NCBI RefSeq assembly: GCF_014779555.2
Contig: NZ_CP094357.1
Coordinates: 4,340,001 to 4,404,000, forward strand
From: Lysobacter capsici
GTDB lineage: Bacteria; Pseudomonadota; Gammaproteobacteria; Xanthomonadales; Xanthomonadaceae
Length of the DNA: 64,000 nucleotides
Direction of reading: 5' to 3'
In this document: one piece after another, positions 7,136 through 17,140 of the stretch
Numbering within the stretch: position 1 is the first letter of the stretch
Layout of the letters: each line of letters opens with the position of its first letter
Made by a program: the position numbers and the translations under genes
The notes under the pieces: generated by a model
Databases searched by the model: none
What the model saw: only the letters and a program-made list of their open reading frames with translations
What the model was told of the DNA's origin: nothing

Positions 7136-9310
7136 TTACTTCTTCGCAGGCACGCCCAGCTCGACCAGCAACTGCGGCGCCGGATACACCTCCTGCATGA
7201 TCCAGCGCATATAGCGCTGATCGACCGCGATCATCCGGGTCATGGTCGGATCGAACAGCCAGTTCGAACTCACCGATTCCCAGTTGCCGTCGAACGCCAG
7301 GCCGACCAGCTTGCCTTCGCCGTCGAGCACCGGCGAGCCGGAATTGCCGCCGGTGATGTCCAGGTCGGACAGGAAATTCACCGGCACCGACTTCAGGCGC
7401 TTGTCGACCAGACCGCCGAAACGCTTGTCGGCGATCGCTTCGAGCAAGCTGTCGGGCGCGTCGAACGGGTCCTGGCCGGTGGCCTTGGCCGCGACTTCTT
7501 CGAGCTTGGTGAACGCCGCCTGCTTGCTGCCGTCGAGCTTGGTGTAGGCCTTGACGTTGCCGAAGGTGATGCGCAGGGTCGAGTTCGCGTCCGGATACAC
7601 CGACTGCTTCTTGCTCTTGCGGTAGTCGATCACGCCCTGCAGATACACCGGACGCGCCGCCAACGACTCGCCGTCGCGGGTCTTGGCTTCCTGCTCGATG
7701 CGCAGCACTGCCGGCAGCAGCGCCTTGGCCAGCTGGATCGCCGGATCCTTGCTCTTGTCCATGCTCGCGCGATCGTCGTCGATCAGCGCCAGGCGTTCCT
7801 TGGTGTTGCCCAGCTTGGTCTTGGCCAGCTTGTCGAGACCGCGCTTGATCGCCTTCTCATCGGAGCCGCCGAGCCAGCGGTCGAGTTCGGCGATGCGCTC
7901 GCCGGCCGGCAGCTTGACGTATTCGCGCAGCCAATAGGCCTGCAGCTCGCGGTCCATGCGCGGGTCGTAACGGCGTTCCATCTGCTCCAGCGCGCCCTTG
8001 ATGCTCGGCAGATCGCGCTGCTGATAACCGACCTCGCGCTCGGCATCGGGCTTGGCGCGCTCGACCGACAGACGGTACAACGTGCCCGCCGCCGAGATCA
8101 CGCCGAGGCGGCGCATCTGGCTGAAGACCAGATCGCGCTGACGATGCGCGACCGCGCTCTGGTTGACCTCGACCAGCTTGTCGTGCGCGGCCAGCGCCGC
8201 GGCGCCCTGCGCGCCGCGTTTGCGCAGCCAGTCGAGCACGGCCGCTTCGTCGGCGTCCTTCTTCTGCGCCGCGCCGATGCGCTCGAAGCCTTCCAGCTGG
8301 CCGTCGTAGTTCTTCGAGGTGTTCTGCCAGCCGCGCACGGTGCTGGCGTATTTCACCGCGATTTCCGGGTCTTTCTTCGCGGTTTCGCCGACCAGTTCGA
8401 TCAGCGCCTTGTAGTGCCCGGCGATGGTCGGATAGGTCCAGCCGGCGGTGGAATCGAACTCGCTGGCCAGCGCGTAACGATTGGTGCGGCCCGGGTAACC
8501 GGCGACCATGACGAAATCGCCTTCGCCCAGCGGCTTGTCGGCGAGTTTCAGATAGCGCTTGGGCTGATACGGGACGTTGTCCTTGGAGTACTCGGCCGGC
8601 TTGCCGTCCTTGCCTACGTACGCGCGGTAGAACGAGAAGTCGCCGGTGTGGCGCGGCCACATCCAGTTGTCGACTTCGCCGCCGTAGTTGCCGACGCTGC
8701 CCGGAGGCGCGTACACCAGACGCACGTCCTTGATCTCGACCGTGCGGAACAGGCGATAGGTGCCGCCGCCGAAGAAGCTGTACAGCTCGCAGCTGTAACC
8801 GGCTTCGGCTTCGCACGAGGCGATCAGTTTCTTTTCGATCGCTTCCAGCGCATGGGTGCGATCGATCGGCTCGACCGCGTCGTCGATCACGGCCTTGACC
8901 TGCGCGGTCACGTCCTGGATCGAGTCGAGCACGTAGATGCGCGAGGACGGACCGGCGGAGACTTCCTGCTCCATCGTCGCGGCGTTGAAACCGTCGCGCA
9001 TCAGGTTCTTCTGCGCGGTCGAATTCAACTGGATCGCGCCGTAGGCGCAGTGGTGATTGGTCACCACCAGGCCGCGCGGGGCGACGAAACTCGCGGTGCA
9101 ACCGCCCAGCGACACCACCGCGCCCATCGGGTCGCCGGTGAGGTCGGCCAGCTGCTTGGCATTGAGCTTGAGCCCGGCCTTCTTCAGCGCCACGGAGATT
9201 TCCGGCAACTGCTGCGGCACCCACATGCCCTCCACCGCGCCCGCCGGAGCGGCCAGTCCCAAACCCAGCGTCCCGACCGCGACAGCCGCGGCCAATACCG
9301 TGTAGCGCAT
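7136..9310 (-). CDS. S46 family dipeptidyl-peptidase, DPP7-like, copy 2
   Basis: This 724-residue exported peptidase begins MRYTVLAAAVAVGTLGLGLA, a signal peptide cleaved near PAGA. Triad: His about 87 (VTNHHCAYG), the Asp in WMWPRHTGDF, and Ser about 657 (GGNSGSPVLD). The P1-determining position is Gly (FDGNWE, about 675), as in DPP7, which prefers hydrophobic or aliphatic P1 residues; this is the most DPP7-like of the three copies here. Cys 71 and Cys 88 are kept. Long upstream extensions of the frame lack a signal peptide and were not used. It has its own terminator, so it is probably not in an operon with copy 1. Confidence 0.94.
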   Translation of the reverse strand: MRYTVLAAAVAVGTLGLGLAAPAGAVEGMWVPQQLPEISVALKKAGLKLNAKQLADLTGDPMGAVVSLGGCTASFVAPRGLVVTNHHCAYGAIQLNSTAQKNLMRDGFNAATMEQEVSAGPSSRIYVLDSIQDVTAQVKAVIDDAVEPIDRTHALEAIEKKLIASCEAEAGYSCELYSFFGGGTYRLFRTVEIKDVRLVYAPPGSVGNYGGEVDNWMWPRHTGDFSFYRAYVGKDGKPAEYSKDNVPYQPKRYLKLADKPLGEGDFVMVAGYPGRTNRYALASEFDSTAGWTYPTIAGHYKALIELVGETAKKDPEIAVKYASTVRGWQNTSKNYDGQLEGFERIGAAQKKDADEAAVLDWLRKRGAQGAAALAAHDKLVEVNQSAVAHRQRDLVFSQMRRLGVISAAGTLYRLSVERAKPDAEREVGYQQRDLPSIKGALEQMERRYDPRMDRELQAYWLREYVKLPAGERIAELDRWLGGSDEKAIKRGLDKLAKTKLGNTKERLALIDDDRASMDKSKDPAIQLAKALLPAVLRIEQEAKTRDGESLAARPVYLQGVIDYRKSKKQSVYPDANSTLRITFGNVKAYTKLDGSKQAAFTKLEEVAAKATGQDPFDAPDSLLEAIADKRFGGLVDKRLKSVPVNFLSDLDITGGNSGSPVLDGEGKLVGLAFDGNWESVSSNWLFDPTMTRMIAVDQRYMRWIMQEVYPAPQLLVELGVPAKK

Positions 9311-9644
9311 GCGTATACCCCTGATCTGTACGGAAAAATTCACGCGCCAGTCTAGCCGGCCCGGCCGACCGCTGCCACACGCGGCGCCGGGACCGGGCGC
9401 AGACCGAGTCGTCGCGGATGCGCGCGCCACATGCGCGCCGAGCGCCATCGCCGCCGCGCGTGCGCGGTCTTGCGCCCGACCGGTTGCCGCGCCTTCGCTT
9501 GTTCGCGGACCTGTCGACCGCCACCGCGTTCGAATCGTCAATCGCAACGCAATCACAATCGCGCCGCTTTCTTACCAATCCTAAAGATCGCGTGCGGCGA
9601 GGTTGCTACCAAGGCGTGCTCCATCCTCCCCCTCAGGATCCCCA
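9311..9644. other. Divergent intergenic region, S46 copy 2 / metalloprotease
   Basis: This 334-bp stretch separates two divergent exported-protease genes and must hold both promoters. I see no repeat-family copy in it. AGGA at 9635-9638 is the likely ribosome-binding site of the lipoprotein gene. Confidence 0.5.
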
Positions 9645-12359
9645 ATGTCCGTCTGCCACCGTATTCCGCCTTCGCGGCTGATCGCCGCATCCCTGCTCAC
9701 CTGCGCACTGACCGGTTGTCCGCTCGACCGACAATCTTCCTCCGTCGACGATACCCAAGCCCCGTCACAAGGCGCCGCGGCAACCTTCGCGACCGCCCCG
9801 CAGGCGGCGTCGACAGCGACCGCAATGGCCGTCGACACCGACGCCATCGGTTTCTACGACCGCATCGCCGACGGCAGCGAGCGTCCGATCCGCAACGATC
9901 TCACCGGAACGCTGCAAGGCATGGTCCAGTTCGTACAGAGCCACTCGGTCGACCCCTCCGGCAATGCCGCCAAGCGGATGCCGCGACTGACCAGCGAACG
10001 CGAGGCGTTGCTGCTGGTGACGCCCACCAGCGCCTTCGCCGACGCCACGTCGCTGACCCTCACCGCCACGCTCGACGGCGTGCAGCTGCCGCCGGTCACG
10101 CTCAATCGCCCGGAGGCCCTGCCCAAGGCCGATAACCCGGGTGCGAGCGAACCGGAGATCGTGTATTCGCGCCGGGCCTGGTCGACGGTGCTGCCATGGC
10201 ATTGGGTCAAGCCGGGGCTGGCCCTGAACATCGTCGACGATCGCGGCCGCGCCGGCACGCTGGCCGCGACATCGATCGAATTCGGCGCTCCCGCCGAACT
10301 GATCGTGCACAACATCCGCATCGGCATGCTGACCGATCCGCCCGATCGCCCGGAAGATCACTACATGCTGCGCGAACCCGCCAAGGCCGCGGCCGACTAC
10401 TTCCAGACCATTCCCGCGGCGCAGCTGACCGTCAGTTCCTACGAGGACCTCAAGCTGACCCGGGCGATGGTGGCCAGCGGCGTCATCTACGACACGGCCA
10501 GCGCGACCGAGGGCGGCGATTACATCGGAGACATGCGCGAGGACATCGCCAAGGACACTGTCAGCGTCGGCATCAACCTCGCCAACTGGGGCATCACCAG
10601 TTCCTCGATGGGCAGCCAACAGCAGCCGCAGTTGACCCAGACCGTCGTCGCCCATCATGTGCTGGGCAATTACAAGAACGGAGTGATGGGACACGGCCTG
10701 AGCGGCGGCAACGGCATGCTCACTCTCTACCAGTCCCATGGCAACGAGTTCAGCCATGAGATCGGCCACCATTTCGGCCTGGGCCACCATCCGGGCGCGG
10801 AACTGGAGCCGAAGAATTTCTGGAACGGACATCACGCCGACAGCGGCTGGGGCTATATCGCTTACCGCAAGCGCATGCGCGCCAATCTGGCCTGGCATCG
10901 CCCCTATTCCGCCGATACCGGCACCGCCGCCAACAGCTTCGCCCAGCGCTACTTCTACAACCTCGATGCGATGTCCGGCGGCGAAGCCGTCAGCGAGTTG
11001 TCGCGTTACACCCATTACACCGGCTACAGCACATTCGTCAGGATACAGCGCAGTCTGAGCCGCTTCATGTTCGATCCCGCCGCCCCCTCGGGTTACAAGC
11101 ACTGGAATACGAGCACGCGCAAGATGGAAGCGATCGCCACGCCCGCTGCCGTGCCCGACAACATGCCGGCGGTCTGGTTCAACGGCGGCACCTACCGGCC
11201 GGCGCGGCGTCACGGCATACCGGTGTTCACCGTACTGGGCGGCTACGATCCCGACAACGGCCAAGCCGTGCTCTATCCCGCCGCGCGCGGCAACTGGGGC
11301 AACGTCTTCGACCTGCCCGCGCCCAGCGCCAACGCCAGCGCAAGGCAGTGCTGGTTGCAGGTGAATTTCGGTTCGCGGCCGGCCAGGTCCATCGCCTTGG
11401 CCCCGCAGCGTCTGCGCAGCGCCACGGTCAACAAGCTGCACATCCAGATCGCCCAGGACGAAGCGCCGACCTCGGCGAGCCTGCAATGCCAGGATCCGGG
11501 CGCGCAACCGCGGGAACTGGCGAGCATGCAATTCCCGCAGAACCTCGCGGCGATGCCCGCGCCGGTGGTGATCGGCCGCGACAAAGGCTACGACGCCTTG
11601 ACCAAGGTCGAATGGCCCGAGCTGGAAGCCGGCCTGCTGGCGCTGGCAGGCAAACCGGCGCCCTGGCCGGACAATAAGACGGCGCTGTTGATCGAGAGCT
11701 ACTCCGACAAGATCGGACAACTGTCGTCGGCGGCGCGCGCGCAATACGACCGCCACCTCGCCCTGCGCCAGAAGGGGGCGCAACTCACCCAGTGGATCGA
11801 GCAGAACCGCATCGCGCTGGATGCGGGCGAACAGCAGGCCTGGCTCAATCTGGACCGGCAGATCGAAAGCACCCTGGGCCTGCAGGCGCCGGGCGAGAAA
11901 CTGCCCGACGGCGGGCTGATCGTCTTCCGCGATGCCTGCCTGAAGATGGAGCAGACGGCCACCGGTCCGAATGCCTACTTCGCGGCCGCCTCCACCTGCA
12001 GCATCGCCAACGACGCCTGGATCATCGACGCGTCCGGCCGCATCCGGCCCCGCGCCCGCCTGGACTTGTGCATTTCCGATAGCGGTAACCGCGTCGCCAA
12101 GCTCAGCACCTGCGATACCGGCCGCGCGTATCAATCCTGGGACCTGACCACGTTCGCGCCCAAGGCTTCACGCCATGGCCGCTGTCTGTCCTTGTTCCAA
12201 GGTTTCCTCACCGATGGGCGCGGCTTGCTGGACATCTGGGTGAATTGCCATCAGGTCCCCGACGGCTGGCAACTGCCGGCCGTCAGCCAGAACCCGATGC
12301 TGCCGATCACCCGTTCGGACCACTGGCAGTACATCGAACGCTGGAGCCGCAACAACTGA
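9645..12359 (+). CDS. Lipoprotein zinc metalloprotease, M66 (StcE/TagA)-like
   Basis: This 904-residue protein has a lipoprotein signal: MSVCHRIPPSRLIAASLLTC followed by ALTGC, so Cys about 25 would be lipidated. The zinc site is HEIGHHFGLGH at about 371-381, the HExxHxxGxxH signature with the extra glycines seen in M66 proteases that cut mucin-type glycoproteins. Tyr- and Trp-rich segments follow. The last ~130 residues contain several Cys and repeated Q/W motifs (ACLKMEQ, AYQSWDL, GRCLSLF), resembling a ricin-type lectin fold. The start at 9645 is preferred over 9603 because it yields the lipobox signal after AGGA. Its location among three S46 peptidases suggests a protein-degradation locus. 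Substrate is inferred only. Confidence 0.8.
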   Translation: MSVCHRIPPSRLIAASLLTCALTGCPLDRQSSSVDDTQAPSQGAAATFATAPQAASTATAMAVDTDAIGFYDRIADGSERPIRNDLTGTLQGMVQFVQSHSVDPSGNAAKRMPRLTSEREALLLVTPTSAFADATSLTLTATLDGVQLPPVTLNRPEALPKADNPGASEPEIVYSRRAWSTVLPWHWVKPGLALNIVDDRGRAGTLAATSIEFGAPAELIVHNIRIGMLTDPPDRPEDHYMLREPAKAAADYFQTIPAAQLTVSSYEDLKLTRAMVASGVIYDTASATEGGDYIGDMREDIAKDTVSVGINLANWGITSSSMGSQQQPQLTQTVVAHHVLGNYKNGVMGHGLSGGNGMLTLYQSHGNEFSHEIGHHFGLGHHPGAELEPKNFWNGHHADSGWGYIAYRKRMRANLAWHRPYSADTGTAANSFAQRYFYNLDAMSGGEAVSELSRYTHYTGYSTFVRIQRSLSRFMFDPAAPSGYKHWNTSTRKMEAIATPAAVPDNMPAVWFNGGTYRPARRHGIPVFTVLGGYDPDNGQAVLYPAARGNWGNVFDLPAPSANASARQCWLQVNFGSRPARSIALAPQRLRSATVNKLHIQIAQDEAPTSASLQCQDPGAQPRELASMQFPQNLAAMPAPVVIGRDKGYDALTKVEWPELEAGLLALAGKPAPWPDNKTALLIESYSDKIGQLSSAARAQYDRHLALRQKGAQLTQWIEQNRIALDAGEQQAWLNLDRQIESTLGLQAPGEKLPDGGLIVFRDACLKMEQTATGPNAYFAAASTCSIANDAWIIDASGRIRPRARLDLCISDSGNRVAKLSTCDTGRAYQSWDLTTFAPKASRHGRCLSLFQGFLTDGRGLLDIWVNCHQVPDGWQLPAVSQNPMLPITRSDHWQYIERWSRNN

Positions 12360-12367
12360 TCCGCATC

Positions 12368-12402
12368 GTGCGCCGGCTGGTTTCCAGCCGGCGCGCGCTT
12401 TC
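12368..12402. terminator. Hairpin between convergent protease genes
   Basis: A perfect 11-bp stem (GCGCCGGCTGG, loop TTT, CCAGCCGGCGC; 12370-12394) lies between the metalloprotease stop and the S46 copy 3 stop. The following T run is weak, so it may act as a bidirectional terminator or an mRNA-end stabiliser. Confidence 0.6.
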
Positions 12403-14554
12403 ACTCCGCCGGCAGCTTCATTTCCTTGAGCAGATGCGGCGCCGGATACACCTTGGCCAGCAACCAGCGCATATAGCGCATGTCGACATGGATCGCGCGC
12501 TTGTAGCGCGGATCGAACATCCAGCTGGCGCTGACCGCTTCCCAGTTGCTGTCGAAGTTCAATCCGATCAACTTGCCGTTGGCGTCGAGCACCGGCGAGC
12601 CGGAATTGCCGCCGGTGGTGTCGAGGTTGGTCAGAAAATCCACGGTCTGGGTCTTGAGCTCGGGATCGACCGTGCTGCCGAAATCGCCCTTGGCGATCGC
12701 GTCGCGCAAGGCCTGTGGCGCGTCGAACGGCTTGACCCCGGTGTGTTTCTCGACGATGCCCTGAACCGTGGTCAGCGGCCGGTAGCGCACGCCATCGCGC
12801 GGGTCCATCGTGCTGACCTTGCCGTAGCTCACCCGCAGGGTCGAGTTCGCATCCGGATAGACCGCCCGGCCCTGCGAATGACGATACGCGATCAAAGCGC
12901 GCATATAGGCCGGACGCAAGCGCAGCAATTCGCCTTCGCGCGCCTTGGTTTCCTGCTCGATGCGCAGCACCGCCGGCAGCAGCGCGGCCGCGGCCTTGAG
13001 CAGGCTGTCGTCGCTGGCCTGCAACTGCCTGGCGTCGCTGTTCATCGCCTGCAGGCGCGCGGCTTCCTCGCCCAGGCGGGTGCCCGCGTACAAGCCATCG
13101 AGCGTGCGCTGCAGCGCGGCGCGGTCCTCGCCGGCGAATACCTGATCGAACTCGGCCACGCGCGCGGCCTTCGGCAAGGCCTTGTACTGACCCAGCAGAT
13201 CCAGCAACAACGCCTTTTCGACTTGCGGCGCGTAACGGCGCTGCACCTGCTTGAAGCGACCGGCGATCAGCGCGTCGTCGCGCTGCTGATAGCCGCTTTC
13301 GCGCTGCGCATCGGGCTTGGCGCGCTCCAGCGCGAGGCGCTGCACGGTCAGCGCGGTGTTGAGCAACTGGGTCTGGGTGCGGATCGCGGTCAACAGCTGA
13401 TCGCGCTCGCGCATCGCCGCGCCCGCGTCGAGCACGCGCTGCGCGGCGTCGATATCGGCGCGGATCGCCTTGGCGTCGGGCTGCTTGTCCAGCCACGCGA
13501 GCATCGCCGCCTCGTCGTCGCCGCGCACCTTGACCGCATCGCTGCGACGCAGGCCGTCGAGTTCGCCCTGCGCGCGCTTGAGGGTGTTCTTGAAGCCGGC
13601 GACCTGCGCGGCGTAACGCACCTTCGCCTCGGCGTCGTTGGCGCCGGCCGCTTCGACGGTCTTGATCAGACCGCCGTACAAGGCCACCCGCGACGGCAGT
13701 TGCCACTCGATCTGCTGGACGAATTCGGAGGCCATGCGGTGACGGAAGGTCACGCCCGGGTAACCGGCGAGCATCGCGTAATCGCCTTCGCGCACCGGGT
13801 CGGTGGACACCTGCAGATGCCCGGGCGGCGCGTACGGCACGTTGTCGGGCGAATAGTCGGCCGGCTTGCCGTCCTTGCCGACGTAGGCGCGCAGCAAGGT
13901 GAAATCGCCGCTGTGGCGCGGCCATACGAAGTTGTCGACCTCGTCGCCGTAATTGCCGATGCTGTCGGGCGGCGCGTACACCAGACGGATGTCGCGCAAT
14001 TCCAGCTGGCGGATCAGATAGAAGTCGGTGCCGTAGTACATGTTGGCGACGCTGCAACGGGTGCCGGCGTCGCGTTCGCATTCGGCGACCACCGCCTTGC
14101 TCGCGCTGTCGATCGCGTCGTAGTAATCGCGGCCGTGCTTGCCGCGCGCGCCGGCGAGGATGCGCTCGGTGACCTTGTCGAAACCGGTCGTGACCAGCAC
14201 CCGGAAATCCGGATTGGCCGGCAACTCGGCGGCGCGGTCGGCGGCGACGAAGCCGTTGCCGATCAGGTCGCGATCGGGCTTGGCGTTGTACTGGATCACG
14301 CCGAAGGCGACGTGGTGATTGGTCAGCACCAGGCCGTCGGGGGAAACGAAGGCGCCGGTGGCGCCGCCGACCTTCACCACCGCGTTCATCGGCGCGCGGG
14401 TGAGTTCGGCCAAATCGCTCGGATTGCCCTTGAATCCGGCCGCGCGCAGTTGGCGCGCGAGGTCGGGCAGTTGCGAGGGCATCCACATGCCTTCATCGGC
14501 CTGGGCGGCGGTGGCGCACAGCGCCAGGGACAGGGCTAACACACGGGGGCGCAT
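12401..14554 (-). CDS. S46 family dipeptidyl-peptidase, divergent copy 3
   Basis: This 717-residue exported peptidase has a short signal (MRPRVLALSLALCATAAQA). Triad: His about 81 (LTNHHVAFG), the Asp in VWPRHSGDFT, and Ser about 651 (GGNSGSPVLD). The P1 position is Ser (FDSNWE, about 669). Unlike copies 1 and 2 it has Ala and Val where they carry Cys (GGATGAF, HHVAFG), so the disulfide expected near the active-site His is missing. It is the most diverged of the three. It converges with the metalloprotease gene; the stops are about 40 bp apart. Activity is likely retained because the triad is intact. Confidence 0.92.
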   Translation of the reverse strand: MRPRVLALSLALCATAAQADEGMWMPSQLPDLARQLRAAGFKGNPSDLAELTRAPMNAVVKVGGATGAFVSPDGLVLTNHHVAFGVIQYNAKPDRDLIGNGFVAADRAAELPANPDFRVLVTTGFDKVTERILAGARGKHGRDYYDAIDSASKAVVAECERDAGTRCSVANMYYGTDFYLIRQLELRDIRLVYAPPDSIGNYGDEVDNFVWPRHSGDFTLLRAYVGKDGKPADYSPDNVPYAPPGHLQVSTDPVREGDYAMLAGYPGVTFRHRMASEFVQQIEWQLPSRVALYGGLIKTVEAAGANDAEAKVRYAAQVAGFKNTLKRAQGELDGLRRSDAVKVRGDDEAAMLAWLDKQPDAKAIRADIDAAQRVLDAGAAMRERDQLLTAIRTQTQLLNTALTVQRLALERAKPDAQRESGYQQRDDALIAGRFKQVQRRYAPQVEKALLLDLLGQYKALPKAARVAEFDQVFAGEDRAALQRTLDGLYAGTRLGEEAARLQAMNSDARQLQASDDSLLKAAAALLPAVLRIEQETKAREGELLRLRPAYMRALIAYRHSQGRAVYPDANSTLRVSYGKVSTMDPRDGVRYRPLTTVQGIVEKHTGVKPFDAPQALRDAIAKGDFGSTVDPELKTQTVDFLTNLDTTGGNSGSPVLDANGKLIGLNFDSNWEAVSASWMFDPRYKRAIHVDMRYMRWLLAKVYPAPHLLKEMKLPAE

Positions 14555-14633
14555 GGATTTTCCGGGACGGCGAGGAAGTCGCGACGATAGGCCAAGCCGC
14601 CCGCCGCGGGCAAACCCGGCCGGGGTCGCGGCG

Positions 14634-14639
14634 TATAAT
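14634..14639 (+). promoter_or_regulatory. Candidate -10 box for tdh-kbl
   Basis: A perfect TATAAT lies about 50 bp before the tdh start in an otherwise very GC-rich stretch. No good -35 element was seen at the usual distance, so this is a candidate only. Confidence 0.5.
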
Positions 14640-14690
14640 TCGCGCTTCTCTCCTGCCCGGCCTGGCCGTGGCCCCTAGGTATCGACTCCA

Positions 14691-15725
14691 ATGACGCAAA
14701 CGATGAAGGCGCTGGTCAAGCGCGAAGCCGGCAAGGGCATCTGGCTGGAAGAAGTGCCGGTGCCCGTGCCCGGTCCGAACGAGGTCCTGATCAAGCTCGA
14801 GAAGACCGCCATCTGCGGCACCGACCTGCACATCTATCTGTGGGACGAGTGGAGCCAGCGCACGATCAAGCCCGGCCTGGTGATCGGCCATGAATTCGTC
14901 GGCCGCGTGGTCGACCTCGGCCCCGGCGTGGTCGGCTACCGTCCCGGCCAGCGCGTTTCCGCCGAAGGCCACATCGTCTGCGGCCACTGCCGCAACTGCC
15001 GCGGCGGCCGTCAGCATCTTTGCCCCAACACGGTCGGCATCGGCGTGAACCGCAACGGCGCGTTCGCCGAATACATCGTGATGCCGGCCAGCAACCTGTG
15101 GCCGATCCCCGACCAGATCCCCAGCGAACTGGCCGCGTTCTTCGACCCCTACGGCAACGCCGCGCATTGCGCGCTGGAATTCGACGTGGTCGGCGAGGAC
15201 GTGCTGATCACCGGCGCCGGTCCGATCGGCATCATCGCCGCCGGCATCTGCAAGCACATCGGCGCGCGCAACGTGGTCGTCACCGACGTCAACGATTTCC
15301 GCCTCAAGCTGGCCGCCGACATGGGCGCCACGCGCGTGGTCAACGTCGCCAATCAGTCGCTCAAGGACGTGATGGCCGACCTGCACATGGAAGGTTTCGA
15401 CGTCGGTTTGGAGATGAGCGGCAACCCGCGCGCGTTCAACGACATGCTCGACTGCATGTACCACGGCGGCAAGATCGCGATGCTCGGCATCATGCCCAAG
15501 GGCGCGGGCGCGGACTGGGACAAGATCATCTTCAAGGGCCTGACCCTGCACGGCATGTACGGCCGCAAGATGTACGAGACCTGGTACAAGATGACCCAAC
15601 TGGTGCTCGGCGGTTTCCCGCTCGGCAAGGTGCTCACCCACCAGCTGCCGATCGACGAATTCCAGAAGGGTTTCGATCTGATGGAAGCGGGTAAGGCGGG
15701 TAAGGTTGTGCTCAGTTGGAACTGA
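14691..15725 (+). CDS. tdh: L-threonine 3-dehydrogenase
   Basis: It oxidises L-threonine with NAD to 2-amino-3-oxobutyrate, the substrate of the next gene. The 344-residue medium-chain dehydrogenase shows the catalytic zinc ligands Cys42, His67 and Glu68 (ICGTDLH, GHEF) and four structural-zinc cysteines at about 97, 100, 103 and 111 ([10 protein letters not shown] then HLC). The Rossmann motif GAGPIG follows. The start [10 protein letters not shown] is used; the inner ATG four codons on matches the usual TDH N terminus (MKAL) and could be the real one. kbl follows 110 bp downstream, separated by an inverted repeat. Confidence 0.96.
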   Translation: MTQTMKALVKREAGKGIWLEEVPVPVPGPNEVLIKLEKTAICGTDLHIYLWDEWSQRTIKPGLVIGHEFVGRVVDLGPGVVGYRPGQRVSAEGHIVCGHCRNCRGGRQHLCPNTVGIGVNRNGAFAEYIVMPASNLWPIPDQIPSELAAFFDPYGNAAHCALEFDVVGEDVLITGAGPIGIIAAGICKHIGARNVVVTDVNDFRLKLAADMGATRVVNVANQSLKDVMADLHMEGFDVGLEMSGNPRAFNDMLDCMYHGGKIAMLGIMPKGAGADWDKIIFKGLTLHGMYGRKMYETWYKMTQLVLGGFPLGKVLTHQLPIDEFQKGFDLMEAGKAGKVVLSWN

Positions 15726-15728
15726 GCG

Positions 15729-15826
15729 GAGATTCGGGATTGGGGATTTGGGATTCGCAAAACATCCCGCCCCATCTCGATCCGCACCGCTCTACCAATC
15801 TCGAATCCCCAATCACGAATCCCGGC
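15729..15826. repeat. Inverted repeat (GGGATTCGGGATT family) between tdh and kbl
   Basis: The left arm GATTCGGGATTGGGGATTTG and right arm CGAATCCCCAATCACGAATC can pair across a ~40-bp loop. It fills almost the whole tdh-kbl gap and may stabilise or attenuate the two-gene transcript. Confidence 0.75.
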
Positions 15827-15835
15827 CTCTAACCA

Positions 15836-17029
15836 ATGTCCCTGACCCAACACTACGCCGACACCCTCGACGAAATCCGCGCGCAGGGGCTGTTCAAGTC
15901 CGAGCGCGTGATCACCAGCCCGCAGTCGGCCGAGATCGTGCTCGAGGACGGGCGCACGGTGCTGAACTTCTGCGCCAATAATTATCTGGGCCTGGCCGAT
16001 CACCCGCAGGTGATCCAGGCGGCGAAGGACGCGCTCGACACGCACGGCTTCGGCATGGCCTCGGTGCGCTTCATCTGCGGCACCCAGGACCTGCACAAGC
16101 AGCTGGAAAAGACCATCGCCGATTTCTTCGGCACCGAAGACACGATCCTGTACGCGGCCTGCTTCGATGCGAACGGCGGCTTGTTCGAACCGCTGCTCGG
16201 CGAGAGCGACGCGATCATCTCCGATGCGCTCAATCATGCTTCGATCATCGACGGCGTGCGCCTGTGCAAGGCCAAGCGCTTCCGCTACGCCAACTGCGAC
16301 ATGGCCGACCTGGAAAAGCAGCTGCAGGCCGCCGATGCCGCCGGTTGCAAGACCAAACTGATCACCAGCGACGGCGTGTTCTCGATGGACGGCTTCATCG
16401 CCCCGCTCGATGAAATCACCGCGCTGGCGAAAAAGTACGGCGCGCTGGTGCATATCGACGAATGCCACGCGACCGGTTTCCTCGGCGCGAGCGGCCGCGG
16501 CTCGGCCGAAGTCAAGGGCGTGATGGACAAGATCGACATCTTCACCGGCACCCTCGGCAAGGCCATGGGCGGCGCGCTCGGCGGTTTCACCACCGCCAAG
16601 AAGGAAGTGGTCGAACTGCTGCGTCAGCGTTCGCGTCCGTACCTGTTCTCGAACTCGCTGCCGCCGCATGTGGTGGCCGCGGGCATCAAGGCCTTCGAGA
16701 TGTTGTCGGCGGCCGGCGATCTGCGCGATCGTTTGGCGCAGAACACCGCGTACTTTCGCGAACAGATGACCCAACTGGGTTTCGACGTGAAGCCCGGCGT
16801 GCATCCGATCAGCCCGGTGATGCTGTATGACGCGCCGCTGGCGCAGAAGTTCGCCTCGCGCCTGCTCGAAGAAGGCATCTACGCGATCGGCTTCTTCTTC
16901 CCGGTGGTGCCGCAGGGCCAAGCGCGCATCCGCACCCAGATGTCGGCCGCGCATACGCGCGAACATCTGGACCGCGCGATCGCCGCCTTCGCCAAGATCG
17001 GCCGCGAACTCGGGGTCATCCAGGCTTGA
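15836..17029 (+). CDS. kbl: Glycine C-acetyltransferase (2-amino-3-ketobutyrate CoA ligase)
   Basis: This PLP enzyme cleaves 2-amino-3-oxobutyrate with CoA to glycine and acetyl-CoA, completing the threonine pathway begun by tdh. The 397-residue protein matches the family length. The PLP lysine is about Lys242 in [10 protein letters not shown]; upstream lie [10 protein letters not shown] (the Asp and His that contact the cofactor) and the Gly-rich SVRFICGTQ. The start has no close alternative. It probably shares the tdh promoter. Confidence 0.97.
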   Translation: MSLTQHYADTLDEIRAQGLFKSERVITSPQSAEIVLEDGRTVLNFCANNYLGLADHPQVIQAAKDALDTHGFGMASVRFICGTQDLHKQLEKTIADFFGTEDTILYAACFDANGGLFEPLLGESDAIISDALNHASIIDGVRLCKAKRFRYANCDMADLEKQLQAADAAGCKTKLITSDGVFSMDGFIAPLDEITALAKKYGALVHIDECHATGFLGASGRGSAEVKGVMDKIDIFTGTLGKAMGGALGGFTTAKKEVVELLRQRSRPYLFSNSLPPHVVAAGIKAFEMLSAAGDLRDRLAQNTAYFREQMTQLGFDVKPGVHPISPVMLYDAPLAQKFASRLLEEGIYAIGFFFPVVPQGQARIRTQMSAAHTREHLDRAIAAFAKIGRELGVIQA

Positions 17030-17140
17030 GCCGAATGCCGCGATCGCAACGCAGCGCCGGCCTCGCCGGTGTTGCGCCGCGTCGCGGCGGTTTCGACGAG
17101 GCCCGCGCCGCGGGCCTCGTGTCCGCATCGCGATAAGCCC

